From contig JAPJBO010000479.1 in the NCBI GenBank assembly GCA_030068145.1, forward strand, positions 1-64,000: a stretch of 64,000 nucleotides of DNA. Direction: 5' to 3'. Source of the stretch: Diplonema papillatum (taxonomy: Eukaryota > Euglenozoa > Diplonemea > Diplonemida > Diplonemidae). The notes under the pieces were generated by a model that searched no databases, was not told the origin of the DNA, and saw nothing but the letters and a program-made list of their open reading frames with translations. Of this stretch, positions 31,740-42,375 are shown piece by piece. Numbering within the stretch: position 1 is the stretch's first letter; the number at the start of each line of letters is the position of its first letter. Made by a program: the position numbers and the translations under genes.

Positions 31740-32864
31740 TCCACTTTCCTACAACGAATCTCACGTCGATTCGTGTTACGCATATTTTTCGCAGACCCGT
31801 TCGCTTGAGAGATCAATGGAGAAGAAAAGAAATGGTAGAAAGCTGGGAGACAGACATGTCATTGCTCGCACGATGCTGGGTAGACCTTTCCCTCACAGTA
31901 GTCGAAAAGTGTATGCGGGGTGCAAACAGAATGCAAACGGAATGTCCTGTATGAGCTGGAACAGGAGTGGTTTGAGGCTTATACTTTGCTTCAAATGCTT
32001 TTCTATCAGCCTCACTTGTAGCAACGACTCGAGCGATCTCCGAAGCATTTTCTCGACTGTGTTTTGTGTTTCCGACGATCCCGATGGGCGTACAGATTGG
32101 TGTCTTTCGACGTTTTGTGCGTATTGCTTTTTCGACTCCAAGAATTGTGTGTGTTGCAGTATTTCGAGTGTTGGTTGTAAATGCTCTGCACACCCAACGA
32201 CCAGCCAAAGAAGGAGGCGGGGTGGCTTCGTGCTCCTGATACTTGCACTCCTTCTTAGGGGGACAATTTTTGGGTAAGGATCACAAGTTCACGGGAGCCA
32301 ACCCTAACTTATAGAAGTCTTTGTTGCAGTATTGTGGTGGGATCTGTCTCCCCATCGGGACATAGAGAGTGCAAAAGAACCCCTGACAAGTAGCAGATAT
32401 CCTTATCTAGAACTAGCGGGAAGACTGGAGGCAAGAATTTACTTCACAAACACAACAGGCCGGCAGAGCAGCAGTCAGTCTGATTTCTGGGCAACTGACA
32501 TGTGTGTCACGACACCATATAAAAGCAGCGGAGTATCCCGGGGGGGCAATCCACTTTCCGTTCTTCGCGGGGGCTGGCACCCAACGGCAACCCTCACGTC
32601 CCGTGTGTTTCCGCTGCCATTCTTTTTCAGGGTCGTCAACCACTACTGACTACTGACTACTACTACTGACTCCAAGAACCTGACCATTGGCAACTGGCCG
32701 TGGTAGGTGGAAACGGGACGCGTTCACCAACGTTTTCCGCATTTTCAGAGTAGTCAAAATACATCTTGGACAGGCTCTGTCTTCAGCACACAGCGAAGTG
32801 GGATCCGGTGAAGAGGATAGCGGGTTTCCACAAGCTCAGGCCGCGAGTAGAGTCAGATTGAGCT
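31740..32864. other. Repeat remnant, no confident gene
   Basis: At 32070-32140 it carries ttccgacgatcccgatgggc and cgtacagattggtgt, shared with 33960-34020 and resembling the single-copy form of the 23-bp satellite. No coding region is supported. Confidence 0.4.
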
Positions 32865-33869
32865 TTATCCGCTGTGCTTCTTTTTCAGTGAACTGTCAAG
32901 AATGTCCTTCTTTTTCAGCGAGCTGTCAAGTGTGTCCATGTACATGTTCCAGAAGGTATCATCTGCTTTCTTTGATGAGCGCTTGTTGGAACCGGCTAAC
33001 GGAGACAGTGGTGGGCTGTGCGCCCGAGTGAATGGAACTCGGGGAACAGAGGTTCTTCGGGTGACGATGGGATCGAGTGTGGCCTCGCCGTCCACCAGTG
33101 ATGGTCGAGAGGCTGGCTCAGAGCTCCCCTTTCTGGTAGGCGATGCGCGGGAGGAAGACGCTAGGCCATTTGCATGCCTCATGTTTCTTGACTTCTGCTC
33201 AGGGGTACGAGTGGGGGACGGTGTCGTCACTGATGATGCCAGGTTGACTGCGCTCATGTCAATATCCGGCGATGGTAGCGACTGCCTCCGGAAAGAATGA
33301 GGAGACCCAGTTGGTGAGCAGGGGGGTGACGCAGCAGGGGCTGTTGCTGGACTGGAAAATCCACTGCCCGGCCGGTTGGCCTGTGGCTGGGATTGTATGA
33401 AATTCGCAAACTTTTGCCGCACGTTCTTGACCTTCACAGACAAGTCGCAGTCATTTGCGTCGATGCGTGTGCCAACAACAAGCTCGCGATCTCCGCGCGA
33501 AGCGGCATATTTGTGGCAAAATCGCTGGATTTCAGCTACAACCTCCTCTGCCGTGACATGGGTGCTTGCAGCGTCGGGTTGCAGCCGAATCATCCAATCC
33601 TCATTGCTTTCATCAGTCCGTAGAAGCAACAGATTTCCCTGATACTGCACGCTTACTAGCTCGGCTGGTGCCAGGAACCCATTAACCTTCGATGTTGACT
33701 TGAAAAGCGTAAAGACTGACTTATCATGGATCACAAACAAGATGGCTTTCTCTCTCAATTCGAACACCCCATGAACCTTCTGCTCCGAGTTCAGAAGCCG
33801 GTCGGCCGAGACACGCACACTGTGCCCGCCCGACATGCTCTTGGGGATGAGGGTTTCTGGAGATGTCAT
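32865..33869 (-). CDS. Unrecognised protein with possible PH-like N-terminal domain
   Basis: Predicted 334 aa from ATG 33869 (an upstream TTG-started extension was rejected). Residues ~15-140 alternate beta-like stretches (HSVRVSADRLL, AILFVIHDKSVFTLF, LVSVQYQGNLLLL, DWMIRL) and end in a helix (AEEVVAEIQRFCHKYA). This resembles the PH/EVH1-type fold, though no motif proves it. Residues 160-300 are Ser/Pro-rich with many S/T-P and R-x-x-S sites, suggesting a phosphorylated adaptor. The last 21 residues contain a direct duplication of LDSSLKKK, from a ~33-bp DNA repeat at 32877-32937. I do not recognise the family. Upstream exons at 34240-34750 are possible. Confidence 0.6.
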   Translation of the reverse strand: MTSPETLIPKSMSGGHSVRVSADRLLNSEQKVHGVFELREKAILFVIHDKSVFTLFKSTSKVNGFLAPAELVSVQYQGNLLLLRTDESNEDWMIRLQPDAASTHVTAEEVVAEIQRFCHKYAASRGDRELVVGTRIDANDCDLSVKVKNVRQKFANFIQSQPQANRPGSGFSSPATAPAASPPCSPTGSPHSFRRQSLPSPDIDMSAVNLASSVTTPSPTRTPEQKSRNMRHANGLASSSRASPTRKGSSEPASRPSLVDGEATLDPIVTRRTSVPRVPFTRAHSPPLSPLAGSNKRSSKKADDTFWNMYMDTLDSSLKKKDILDSSLKKKHSG

Positions 33870-35690
33870 TGCGTGCACGCTGTTCAACCCATGTGTCTGG
33901 TTATTTTATCCTGTGGGATTTTGTGTATCTGGCTATTTTATCCTGTGGAATGTTGTGTTCTCCCGACGATCCCGCATGGGCGTACAGATTGGTGTGTTTC
34001 GACGTTCTCTTTTTGTGTTATTTTTGAGGTTCGGTGGTCAAAGAAATACGTCGTGCCACGACGTCTGTACACTAAGTCTGCCTGCGTAGCGATGTCCCAA
34101 GCAACTCAATTTTGCGCGCCCGGCGGGCGCCATGAACGGGCGAGAGCATCCACCTCTTGTATCGTTTCGACGGTTTCGAGTTTTAAGAAACCGGTATTTT
34201 TAGAGATCAAGTTCACTTTTTGCTGGAGGTGTGTGGGACCTACCAAAGGTGCTGCAGCTCTCCGGTACGTACCTCGGTTGCTGCCTTGTCGGTTGTGTTA
34301 ATGTCGGCGTTGTGCAATGGCCCCATGCCCAACCGGAAAGTTCCACGGCGACACGGACACCTTGAAGGGCTTTTTAGTGACCGTTCAATTCTTGGCAAAA
34401 AGAGTTGTCCTCGTGCTAGAACAATAGTTTGCAGCATAGTATGCACCCATTCATATCCTCCCTTGCTACTGACGAACAATACGAAGGAAAGAAGGTGAAT
34501 CGAACAACACCAAACTCGCCTATTTTTGTATTTACTTTTACTTCTCAAATTACGCTGCTGAGCACGAGAGGGCAAGACAGAAACCGATGGAGCGGCTAGA
34601 CACTCGTTGCGTATCTCGAAAAGAATGTCACACAAGAATCCAGCGTTGGCTCTTGACTCATGAAAACAGTTCAATAAGACACTTGCAGGTGTAATCTCAG
34701 CATCCGTGACGAAAGAAGCTGACCTGGTCAGCCTGCAGGTGAGCCCCATTCAGCCTTTCTAGCATGAAGGTACCAACCGTCATCAGGTGGTGTTATACCG
34801 AGTCAAGAGCTTGCAAATCCAAGAGAACTACACGGACATGAAAGAGGTTGGGACCGCTCCTGGTTTCGTTGTCTTTTGGGTCAACTCGTTGTCCGTGTGA
34901 GCCATCCGTAAACGAAGGCGGCTGTCGTGTGGCAGCTGCAGGTAGTGCTGAATCTCGAGGCCAAAAGCAGCTTGAGCACGACTGGCTAACATTGACTGGA
35001 CACGTCTTCCACAGCGATTGAAACCCTTTTTTGGGGGGACTATGTGACTCTTCAGGTACATGCACACAACCAGCTTCTGGGCACAGAAAATCGTCGGACG
35101 TTGCAGGGGACGACGGATCGGAGTTGAGGGAGAGGAGTGAGTGTAGCAAGGGCAACAACGGAGACCCCACCCCGACAAATAATTGTGAGCAGGCTTTGCT
35201 CAAATTCGACACGACGGAAAGATCCAACCGAATGGCAAGGACGAGCTTGCCTTGGTAGGTCTTCCACATCACGTACCAAATCAGACACTCGCCACGACGC
35301 ACTTGCGAGCGGATAGAATTATTAACGTGGCAAAGCGCTCACCTGTTATGAATTTCAGTTGTTGATGAAAACAAACGAAAGTGCACAACTAATTTTCAAC
35401 GATGTCAGGTGGCTGTTTCGGTCTTTCCAGGACTTCGCCGACAACGAGAGGTATTCAGGACTCCCGCAATTGTATGGCAAACAGTTAGTTGGGAGCTTGC
35501 TCAATACACAATACAAAGGTGTGTGTGACTATCGTGTTGTTGTGTACACGATGTAGGCAGACAATTACTGACTACCCAGGAGAGCTGCATCTCCTCAGTC
35601 AGTGGCAACGGATTCTCGTATCGATTCTTAAACGAAGCCCGAAAAGTATGGAAGAACCACCTGGTTCAGACGAAAATAACGGGGCTTATC
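33870..35690. other. Spacer with short direct repeats
   Basis: At 33895-33955 a ~35-bp unit (tctggttattttatcctgtggga) occurs twice. At 33960-34020 lies the cccgacgatcccgcatgggcgt block. Minus-strand frames 34749-34240 and 35302-34793 are open but have no domains. Confidence 0.35.
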
Positions 35691-36860
35691 GGGGAGTTTC
35701 GGGGAAAATCGGGAGATTTCGGGTATTTTTTCCTTTGTGGCGACCACTTTCCCTGCAGCCAGCCCTAGCGAAGGCGGGGAGGGGGCTACGCTATTATGGC
35801 CCTACCTTGCGCAAAGCGGTCCCGTGTTTGGCTATGCCCCGAAGACGAAGATAGAGGCTGGCACGGTTTGACACAGGGTAGTGACAGGATCCGCGGCAAG
35901 GAGAGCAGGAACCGTTCCACCGGAGGTCGTGCGGGTACAGAGACGATGCTCGTGCTCGAGTCGCAGCTGGGACGAACAGGTACGCCTTCAATGATGAGGT
36001 CTGGGGGATGGACGTATTTTCCACGTATGGGGAGGAAAGGATTGGACGTGCTGGTGGGACGCCTTCGAAGACGGCACCTCCGGCAAGAAGGGACAGAAGA
36101 GGGTAAATTTAGTGGGCGGCGAAGACCCAGCGCATGGAGGTAGGCGTGCCCAGGCCACCACCACGATGCCTGCAGCACGATATGCCGATGTGCGGAGTCG
36201 GCGGCGAAGAGACGGAAGCGCGGACCTTCGCCCACGGGGACGCCCGAAGCGACACCGAAGTCGAGACGCAAGCTGCGACCATCGGCCCAAAGCGCCACAA
36301 GGGAAGCGGCGGATGCCGGCGCCAACACCGCCATCGAGAACGCCGCAGAAGGCGACGACACTAGGACGGCCGCTGGCAACGAAGCGGCGGTGTAAGGACT
36401 CGCCATCATCGAAGACAGAGACGTGCACTCCGCGGCGGGCAGAGGTCAAGATAGTGCCAGTGACGAAGAGAGGTGGCACGAAGAGATAGTCACGAAAGAG
36501 AGCAGATGCAGATTATCGCCACAGGCTCTTTGCATGCTAACCCTAACCACCAGTTACGGTCGAAGACGGCAATTCGAGCGAGGAGTAAGGTTGATAAAAT
36601 GTGAGGCACGATGGCCAGGGTTGCAGGACGATGCTTGGCCGAGGATAAAGTTGCTAGGGCGACTGGGACAGAGAGATAACGCAAGATAGAGGGTCCTCCT
36701 TATGGGGTGGTCACGCCTTCGCAGTCCCAGGGCCTCCACCCCCTGCTTACGGTCGTCGACTGACCTTTCCCGAGACGAGTTGGAATGCGGGTACCATCTT
36801 TCCGGAGATTTCCAGTTCCTCCCGTACTCTACAACTCCCCACGTAAGTGAACGTGGACTC
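35691..36860. other. GC-rich stretch open on both strands
   Basis: Long overlapping ORFs on both strands (minus 36409-35786; plus 36112-36489) reflect high GC and Arg/Ala/Pro composition. I can support neither as a gene. CGGGGAGTTTCGGGGA-type repeats occur at 35690-35730 and 37210-37265. Confidence 0.35.
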
Positions 36861-36869
36861 CGAAGTGTG

Positions 36870-37110
36870 ACACTCCTTTCAATCGGGTGCACGAATTCAG
36901 AATTCCGGGATGGGTTGACCCACTGTTTCCGATGCGGCTTCCAATCATCGAAGGCTCACCTCGGGTGCAAGAGCGGTGCTCGTCGTTCGGGGACCAGATG
37001 GGGGAAGACGACTGGGTCTGCCCGGTTTGTGCGTTGCTCAGGGTAGTCGAAGGCCTGACAATCACACTAATGCAACAAATTTGCGACTGGGTCTGCCCGG
37101 TTTACACGTA
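36870..37110 (+). pseudogene. PHD-finger-like fragment, frameshifted
   Basis: One frame reads CFRCGFQSSKAHLGC. Shifted by one frame, GEDDWVCPVCA follows. Together they give the CxxC...HxxC...CxxC second half of a PHD/RING-type zinc finger. DWVCPV is repeated once more ~75 bp on. No intact ORF joins the pieces, so this is a decayed gene or retroelement part. Confidence 0.4.
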
Positions 37111-38472
37111 ACTGCTGCAGCGTGGTCAGAAGTGGGAAGGTCATCATCATCAACTACCAACCTGTACACCTGCCCACCCACCGGCAGCCCCACTTTTCCA
37201 CAAAAATGGGGCTGAGTATCGGGGAGTTTCGGGGAGCTTCGGGGAAGTGTCGGGGAGTTTCGGGGACCTTACCGGGAGCCCGGACCAGGTGGACGAATTG
37301 GCTAAAGCAAGAAGCAAAGAGAATCGGAGGAAACGAGAGTTCCACACGCGTTTTGTACCAATATGGGCACTTTCTGAGCAAGCGCGAGAGACATTTGTCG
37401 CCGCTCCTTCACGGACTGCTGCCCCCACTTCAGCAACAGGGACAGGTGTGGGGAGTTTGTACGCTCGTAGTAGTCTCGTTTTTTGTTGAGCGCAGAGCAC
37501 GGCTTTTAGCCAGATTCAGGACGCAAGTGAATCGCCGCTGTGTTGGTGGTGGGGTGCTTCGTTTATACTTGGCAAACGACACGCAGCAGCTTCCGTTTTG
37601 CCTGCACCCCGCTCAGCTAGTCTAAAGACCAACGTGCACAATCGTTGTGAGACTGTGGAGCGAGGATACTCACACCGCAGTTCATGCTTGTAATTGCTTC
37701 TGTTGATACATCGTTGTTCAATGAGTCAAAGGAAGCAATACTACTCTGGCCAGATACCGAAAGCTATTCTAATAACGAGAGAGAGAGAGAGAAAAGAGTT
37801 AGAGCGCAGGGATACTCTCTTGGGGAGCTTTCGGCCCACGTTTCTCATCCTACTGGAGGTTCTTCTTTGCCCACCGCGGATGGCGGCTGACAATTCAAAA
37901 CTAAGCTTTCATGAGGACGACGCGGATACTCACATGCGGCACCAGCTAGTTGTCGATCGTGCCTTTTGCACAAGACATATGCAATAATCAGGCCACCCAA
38001 GGCTACTTCAACGAAAGCGACGCATCCAACACTCCGGGAATGTATTGCAACTCCCTGTGTTGGATGCTGCTGTCAGCATACCGCGAGGAAGGGAAAGGAC
38101 GCAAACCGACCGCGCGAAGACGTTGATTCGAATGAGTGCAAGCGCACGAAGAATGACACAATTCAATCAAAGAGGTAGTCACCTAGTGACTAATGCAGGC
38201 CACCGCTACAGATTCTCCCCTGGGCAGCTAATGCAGACTATCGCTTCTTTGCATTCAAATATCGAATCATCACGGTCGAACAGGAGCATTCCTGTCTCCC
38301 GGAGCTGCAGAGAGCTGCCTCCCACTTTTGCACGGTGACGGGAACATATACCACGTGTGATATCGGTTTACCATCAATTTTGCTGAAGCTTTCTGAGTCG
38401 GCTAGGGCAGCGGACTTTATCCATTGTCCTTTTTGGACAAGCAAATGGCGAAGACAAGGAAACAGAGGCACG
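37111..38472. other. No confident gene
   Basis: It contains the CGGGGAGTTTCGGGGA repeats (37210-37265), a GA-run (37778-37795) followed by gttagagcgcaggga, and short ORFs without domains. Confidence 0.35.
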
Positions 38473-39690
38473 CTAGGCAAAGCTCTTCATGATTTCGCTC
38501 CTGGTTCGGTCGTTGTCGGTAGGCACGCTGTCAAACTCAATCCAGCTTCCTTGGGGCTTCTCGGTGGCTTGACTCGTCATAGGGGGTGCACTGTTTGCTT
38601 TGATAACCGCCGATGGCGACGTGAGGCCGCTGGCCGATGCCTCGCCGGCGGTGCTTCTGAAGAAGCTGCCCGAATTCAAGGCTTCGCAGCTCTTGGCCTC
38701 GGGGCGGGCGAACAAATTTTCGTTCGTGGACGGGAGCTGCGCGGGGGCGAACAGAGTTGTTTCTCCCGGCGCCGGGGACGACTCTCGTGACCTGCTGACC
38801 AAATACCCGTTTTCGGAGTGTGTCGAGAGGTGGTTGGGGAGGTACGGTCCGCGAGGCGGATTTGGGGGGGGCTGGATGGCGTGAGGGGTAACGTCCTGTG
38901 GTGTAGCGGATGCTTCGTCGAAGAGCTGCCTGTGCGGTGTGGGAGATGGGGACAGGACCGATACTTGGGGTTCCAGCACCTGGGAGACCGCCAAGACGTC
39001 GGCCATGGCGTCGGAGTCTTCACCGTAGTGTAGCACACGCTTGCGAAGGGCGGCTTCTTCACGTTCCTGAATTTCCCTCGCTTGCAGCCGCTTGAAGTTC
39101 ATCACCTGCTGCCGGAATTTCGCTCGCAAATGGGAATGCAGCTCTTCCCCTTGATCCGAGTCACGTGCCTTCACGCTTTCCACCAGCTCCCCGAAGTACG
39201 ACGGGAAGTACACTGGGTGCATGTCGTTGAGGTAGTTCTGCATGTACTGCTGCACGTCTAACTTGTTTCGCGTGTCTTTCGCGCAGCATAAATCGACACT
39301 GAAGCGAAACGCGCGGAATCCGTCCCCCATGTACCTTAGGTAAAAGGCTTTTACAGGGGGGCTGTCCAGGATCACGAATCTCCGGATGATCTTTCTGGGT
39401 GTCGAGCTGGCATGGACCAGCTGCTTCCGGCCGGCCTTAATGCAGACGATATTTCCGTTTGCCTCGCACTTGAAGTTCTCGGGGCTGTACGGCTTTTTGA
39501 TCAGCATGAACACTTCAGTCACGTAGCTGTCCGAATGCGGGCTGTAGGTGGTCGTCCGATGGATCACGGCCCACCACTCGTTGTCCAAGTGATGCTGCAG
39601 ATCACTGATGGACTCGTCGATGCCCCATTCTTTCTGCATTACGCCAAGGCCATCGAACTCTGGATACGTTTCCAGCGATGCCACGTCCAT
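38473..39690 (-). CDS. Unrecognised conserved-looking protein
   Basis: Predicted 405 aa from ATG 39690; the longer frame begins with TTG. Residues 1-~190 form a compact alpha/beta region (DESISDLQHHLDNEWWAVIHRTTTYSP, VTEVFMLIKKPYSPENF, IIRRFVILDSPPVKAFYLRY, RAFRFSVDLCCAKD). It resembles a ligand-binding or START-like sandwich, but nothing diagnostic is visible. Residues ~190-235 are a charged coiled-coil segment (REIQEREEAALRKRV). The remainder is Pro/Ser-rich and disordered. No signal peptide or membrane segment is evident. A family assignment needs a profile search. Confidence 0.6.
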   Translation of the reverse strand: MDVASLETYPEFDGLGVMQKEWGIDESISDLQHHLDNEWWAVIHRTTTYSPHSDSYVTEVFMLIKKPYSPENFKCEANGNIVCIKAGRKQLVHASSTPRKIIRRFVILDSPPVKAFYLRYMGDGFRAFRFSVDLCCAKDTRNKLDVQQYMQNYLNDMHPVYFPSYFGELVESVKARDSDQGEELHSHLRAKFRQQVMNFKRLQAREIQEREEAALRKRVLHYGEDSDAMADVLAVSQVLEPQVSVLSPSPTPHRQLFDEASATPQDVTPHAIQPPPNPPRGPYLPNHLSTHSENGYLVSRSRESSPAPGETTLFAPAQLPSTNENLFARPEAKSCEALNSGSFFRSTAGEASASGLTSPSAVIKANSAPPMTSQATEKPQGSWIEFDSVPTDNDRTRSEIMKSFA

Positions 39691-42375
39691 CGCCTGACGA
39701 AACGCCCTCTCCTCTGTGCGATTGGTTCCGTTCGTATCGCGACCCCCGCCCCCCCCTTGTTGCAACTCGTTTGTTCTGTTGTTTTGGAGTACGATAGAAC
39801 ATTTGTTCTTTTGGCAACAGCGTATGGTTCATTGATGTGAAACAGCCCTTATAAACAGCTGCGTTGGCGCGGAGGAACCCTTTTTCACACAATGGTAGAA
39901 GGGGCAACCTTGCACTGCATCCGGGTTTTTAGATTGATGTGGAAAGGCCCGGGCTTCCCTTTGTGACGGCCCCGAAACCACTTGTCGTGAATGGCTACTT
40001 TTATTTGTTCCCAGTTGTCTCCGCCGGTAAGTACACACCTCCAAGGGGTGGGAGGGGGTACAATTTCGACAAACACTGCTTTCGGAATATTTTGTTGCTA
40101 TTGCGAACCCGTGTTGAGAACCGGTCTGAGTCGCCCAGCTAAAATACCAACGGGAAATGCCAAGGGAAGGGATGAAAACAACCACTTTTGCAGAACATTT
40201 CTATTTACCGTCTAATAAAGAGAGTAGGAGGAGGGGAGGCGGGTATTAGGGCTAGTTACTCACGACGTGGATCTAAGGTATCTAAGGACAGTGGGAAACA
40301 AAAACAAAGAATGAAAACGTAGGCACCCAGAATTGACAATTGGCAGAAATGAATCGCAGCTTCGGAACCAGTAGAGAACTGTCTTTGACAGCTACTGCAG
40401 TTTAGTGAATTCAATGGCAACTACCTCCACGTTCTCCCAAGACACTTTGCAGTAGTTGCAATCGTAAAACGAAGACCAGTCAGTGTGTTCTTTTCCGGAA
40501 TTCTAGACTGCTCGAGTTTTTGCGAAGACAATTCTGAGAAAGGAGACATCTGATGGCTCAGATGCCTGCTTTGGTAGGACAGGTGGTCCGGCTGTTCTAC
40601 GATCAGCTGCCTGATGAGCCGTGCTGTCTGCAGCCAGGTTGGGCGTTGATGGTCCGCCTACTGAGTCTGGCTTACAAGGACAGAACCCCGGCACGTAAGA
40701 CACGGTGTGCCATTCCAAGCACGTTCTTGGGTTCCCCTGTGGTAGAGGGGGGGAGAATTTGCCACGAACCCTCTTAACTAAAAGGCAGAAGCAAAATAGG
40801 AAGAATACTTTAAGTCGCAGCTCTTGGCAGAACAGAAAAACACAGAAGGTGCTATTATCCTGCGCTTTTTCACACAAAACCGCAATCAGCAGAAACTCGA
40901 TAGCTATTCCTTTTAGCATTTGCACATTTTCAAGAAGGAAGAATGAGTGAGAGAGAGACGAAGTGCAGGGTTCATTTCTCCGGGAGTGTCAGGCCGAAAT
41001 AGAAATGCTTGCGAAGAGCCAAGTAGCTGCCAGCTGTAGCCCGGCAGCACGCCGGGAAAAAGTATGAGAGAGAGACGAGTTAGAGTGCAGGGACCAGTAT
41101 GACAAACGGGTGAGCGCTGATTCGGTGGATCTTTGTAAGAGAAAGGGCAACCCAGAGTATCAGTAATAACAGCACTGCCAGAAGCAGAAGTCCCCGAAAA
41201 AGGGAAAAGGGAAATAGCGAGGCAATTTTCTTAACAAGTGCAACAAGTGCGTGTGGTATCCCTGCTTTGTTGTATGCTTAAAACAGCGATGAGACCGTGA
41301 TTGATGTGTTCGAGTGTGATGGGATGCTAGCTAAGCAATCGCTTGGTGCTACTACGCCAATCTTTTTTTGCCCACTAGCTGATAGGGCCGTTCATAGAGA
41401 AGATGCTCCGACCGTCTAAGCAACTTCTTGTCTGTCTGTAACTTCAAACAGCTACCCCACGGGAGACGAAGTACACTGGTGCTATGACACACCCGAAGGA
41501 AACGTGTTGCTCAAGCCGGCGTTTGTGCGACCCGAACATTTTTGCCCAGTCCGGCGTTTGCGAGAACCCCTTCCTGATGCTCAGTCCGGCAAGCCACGCC
41601 AGTCCGCCGTTTGTGCGAGCCCGTGGAACGTGATCTTATGTTTGGACAAGTTCGGGGATCAGGGGGTGAGGCGGATCCCCTCCGAACTCCGGAGGTTTCG
41701 GAGATAACATGAGCGCGGGTTGAGTTTCCAACGCAACATCAACAATCCATAAATGCTGCGCACGGCACAGGAAAAAAGGCAGGGGTGTGTCCGTCCCACT
41801 GGAATTCACACTGGATTTGTGGTGTGGTTTTCCACTGGATCTGCAGCCACACCCGACGCTTTGACCACACAGTTAACTTCCCCCACCCGGTACTGGAGTA
41901 CGGTCGCGCGGGAACCGACCCTTGGAAAATCTGCATGACGCGTGGAACGTTAAGAGTACCCGCAACACGTATCTCTTTTGAGGATCGATGGACATCAAAA
42001 CGCTTGCCCCCGCCGTAGGCCGTGTGCAGTATAAAAAAGGAAAGTCCTGTGACATATCGAGACGGCGCTCCCGGGGGCGGACTCGCTCGCCAGCCATAAC
42101 GTCCCCAAGACTGGGCCAACCTCGACGCTGCCAGCCACAGACGAGTTCTCGAATAACAGATTGGCTCGTGTTCCCATCGCACAGACCTCGTGAGGCGCTA
42201 CAATCTGCGATGCTTGCAAAGTCGTCGTCGGCTAGTAGCATGTTGAGTTCAGAACCAAAAGCAACACCAGAGGTATCGTCGGTCATGCGTTTCCGACGTG
42301 ATATGCTGGGACTGCAGGTTAAAAAGGCGCTTCGAGGCGCACGGTGCTGAACTTCAGTACCAGCGGTCATCACGC
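39691..42375. other. Spacer; weak minus-strand ORF and dispersed short motif
   Basis: The block gttagagtgcagggac occurs at 41079-41094 and 42785-42800, with related forms at 37799 and 40965. Some follow GAGAGAGAGACGA. Minus-strand frame 42286-41873 is open from an ATG and follows a good acceptor (tttttaacctgcag), so it may be an exon of the long gene or a small gene. At 41495-41620, cagtccggcgtttgtgcgag-like repeats are seen. Confidence 0.35.

Noticed and set aside
36540-36552. Telomere-like CTAACCCTAACC
   Set aside because: It is a single short occurrence, not an array.
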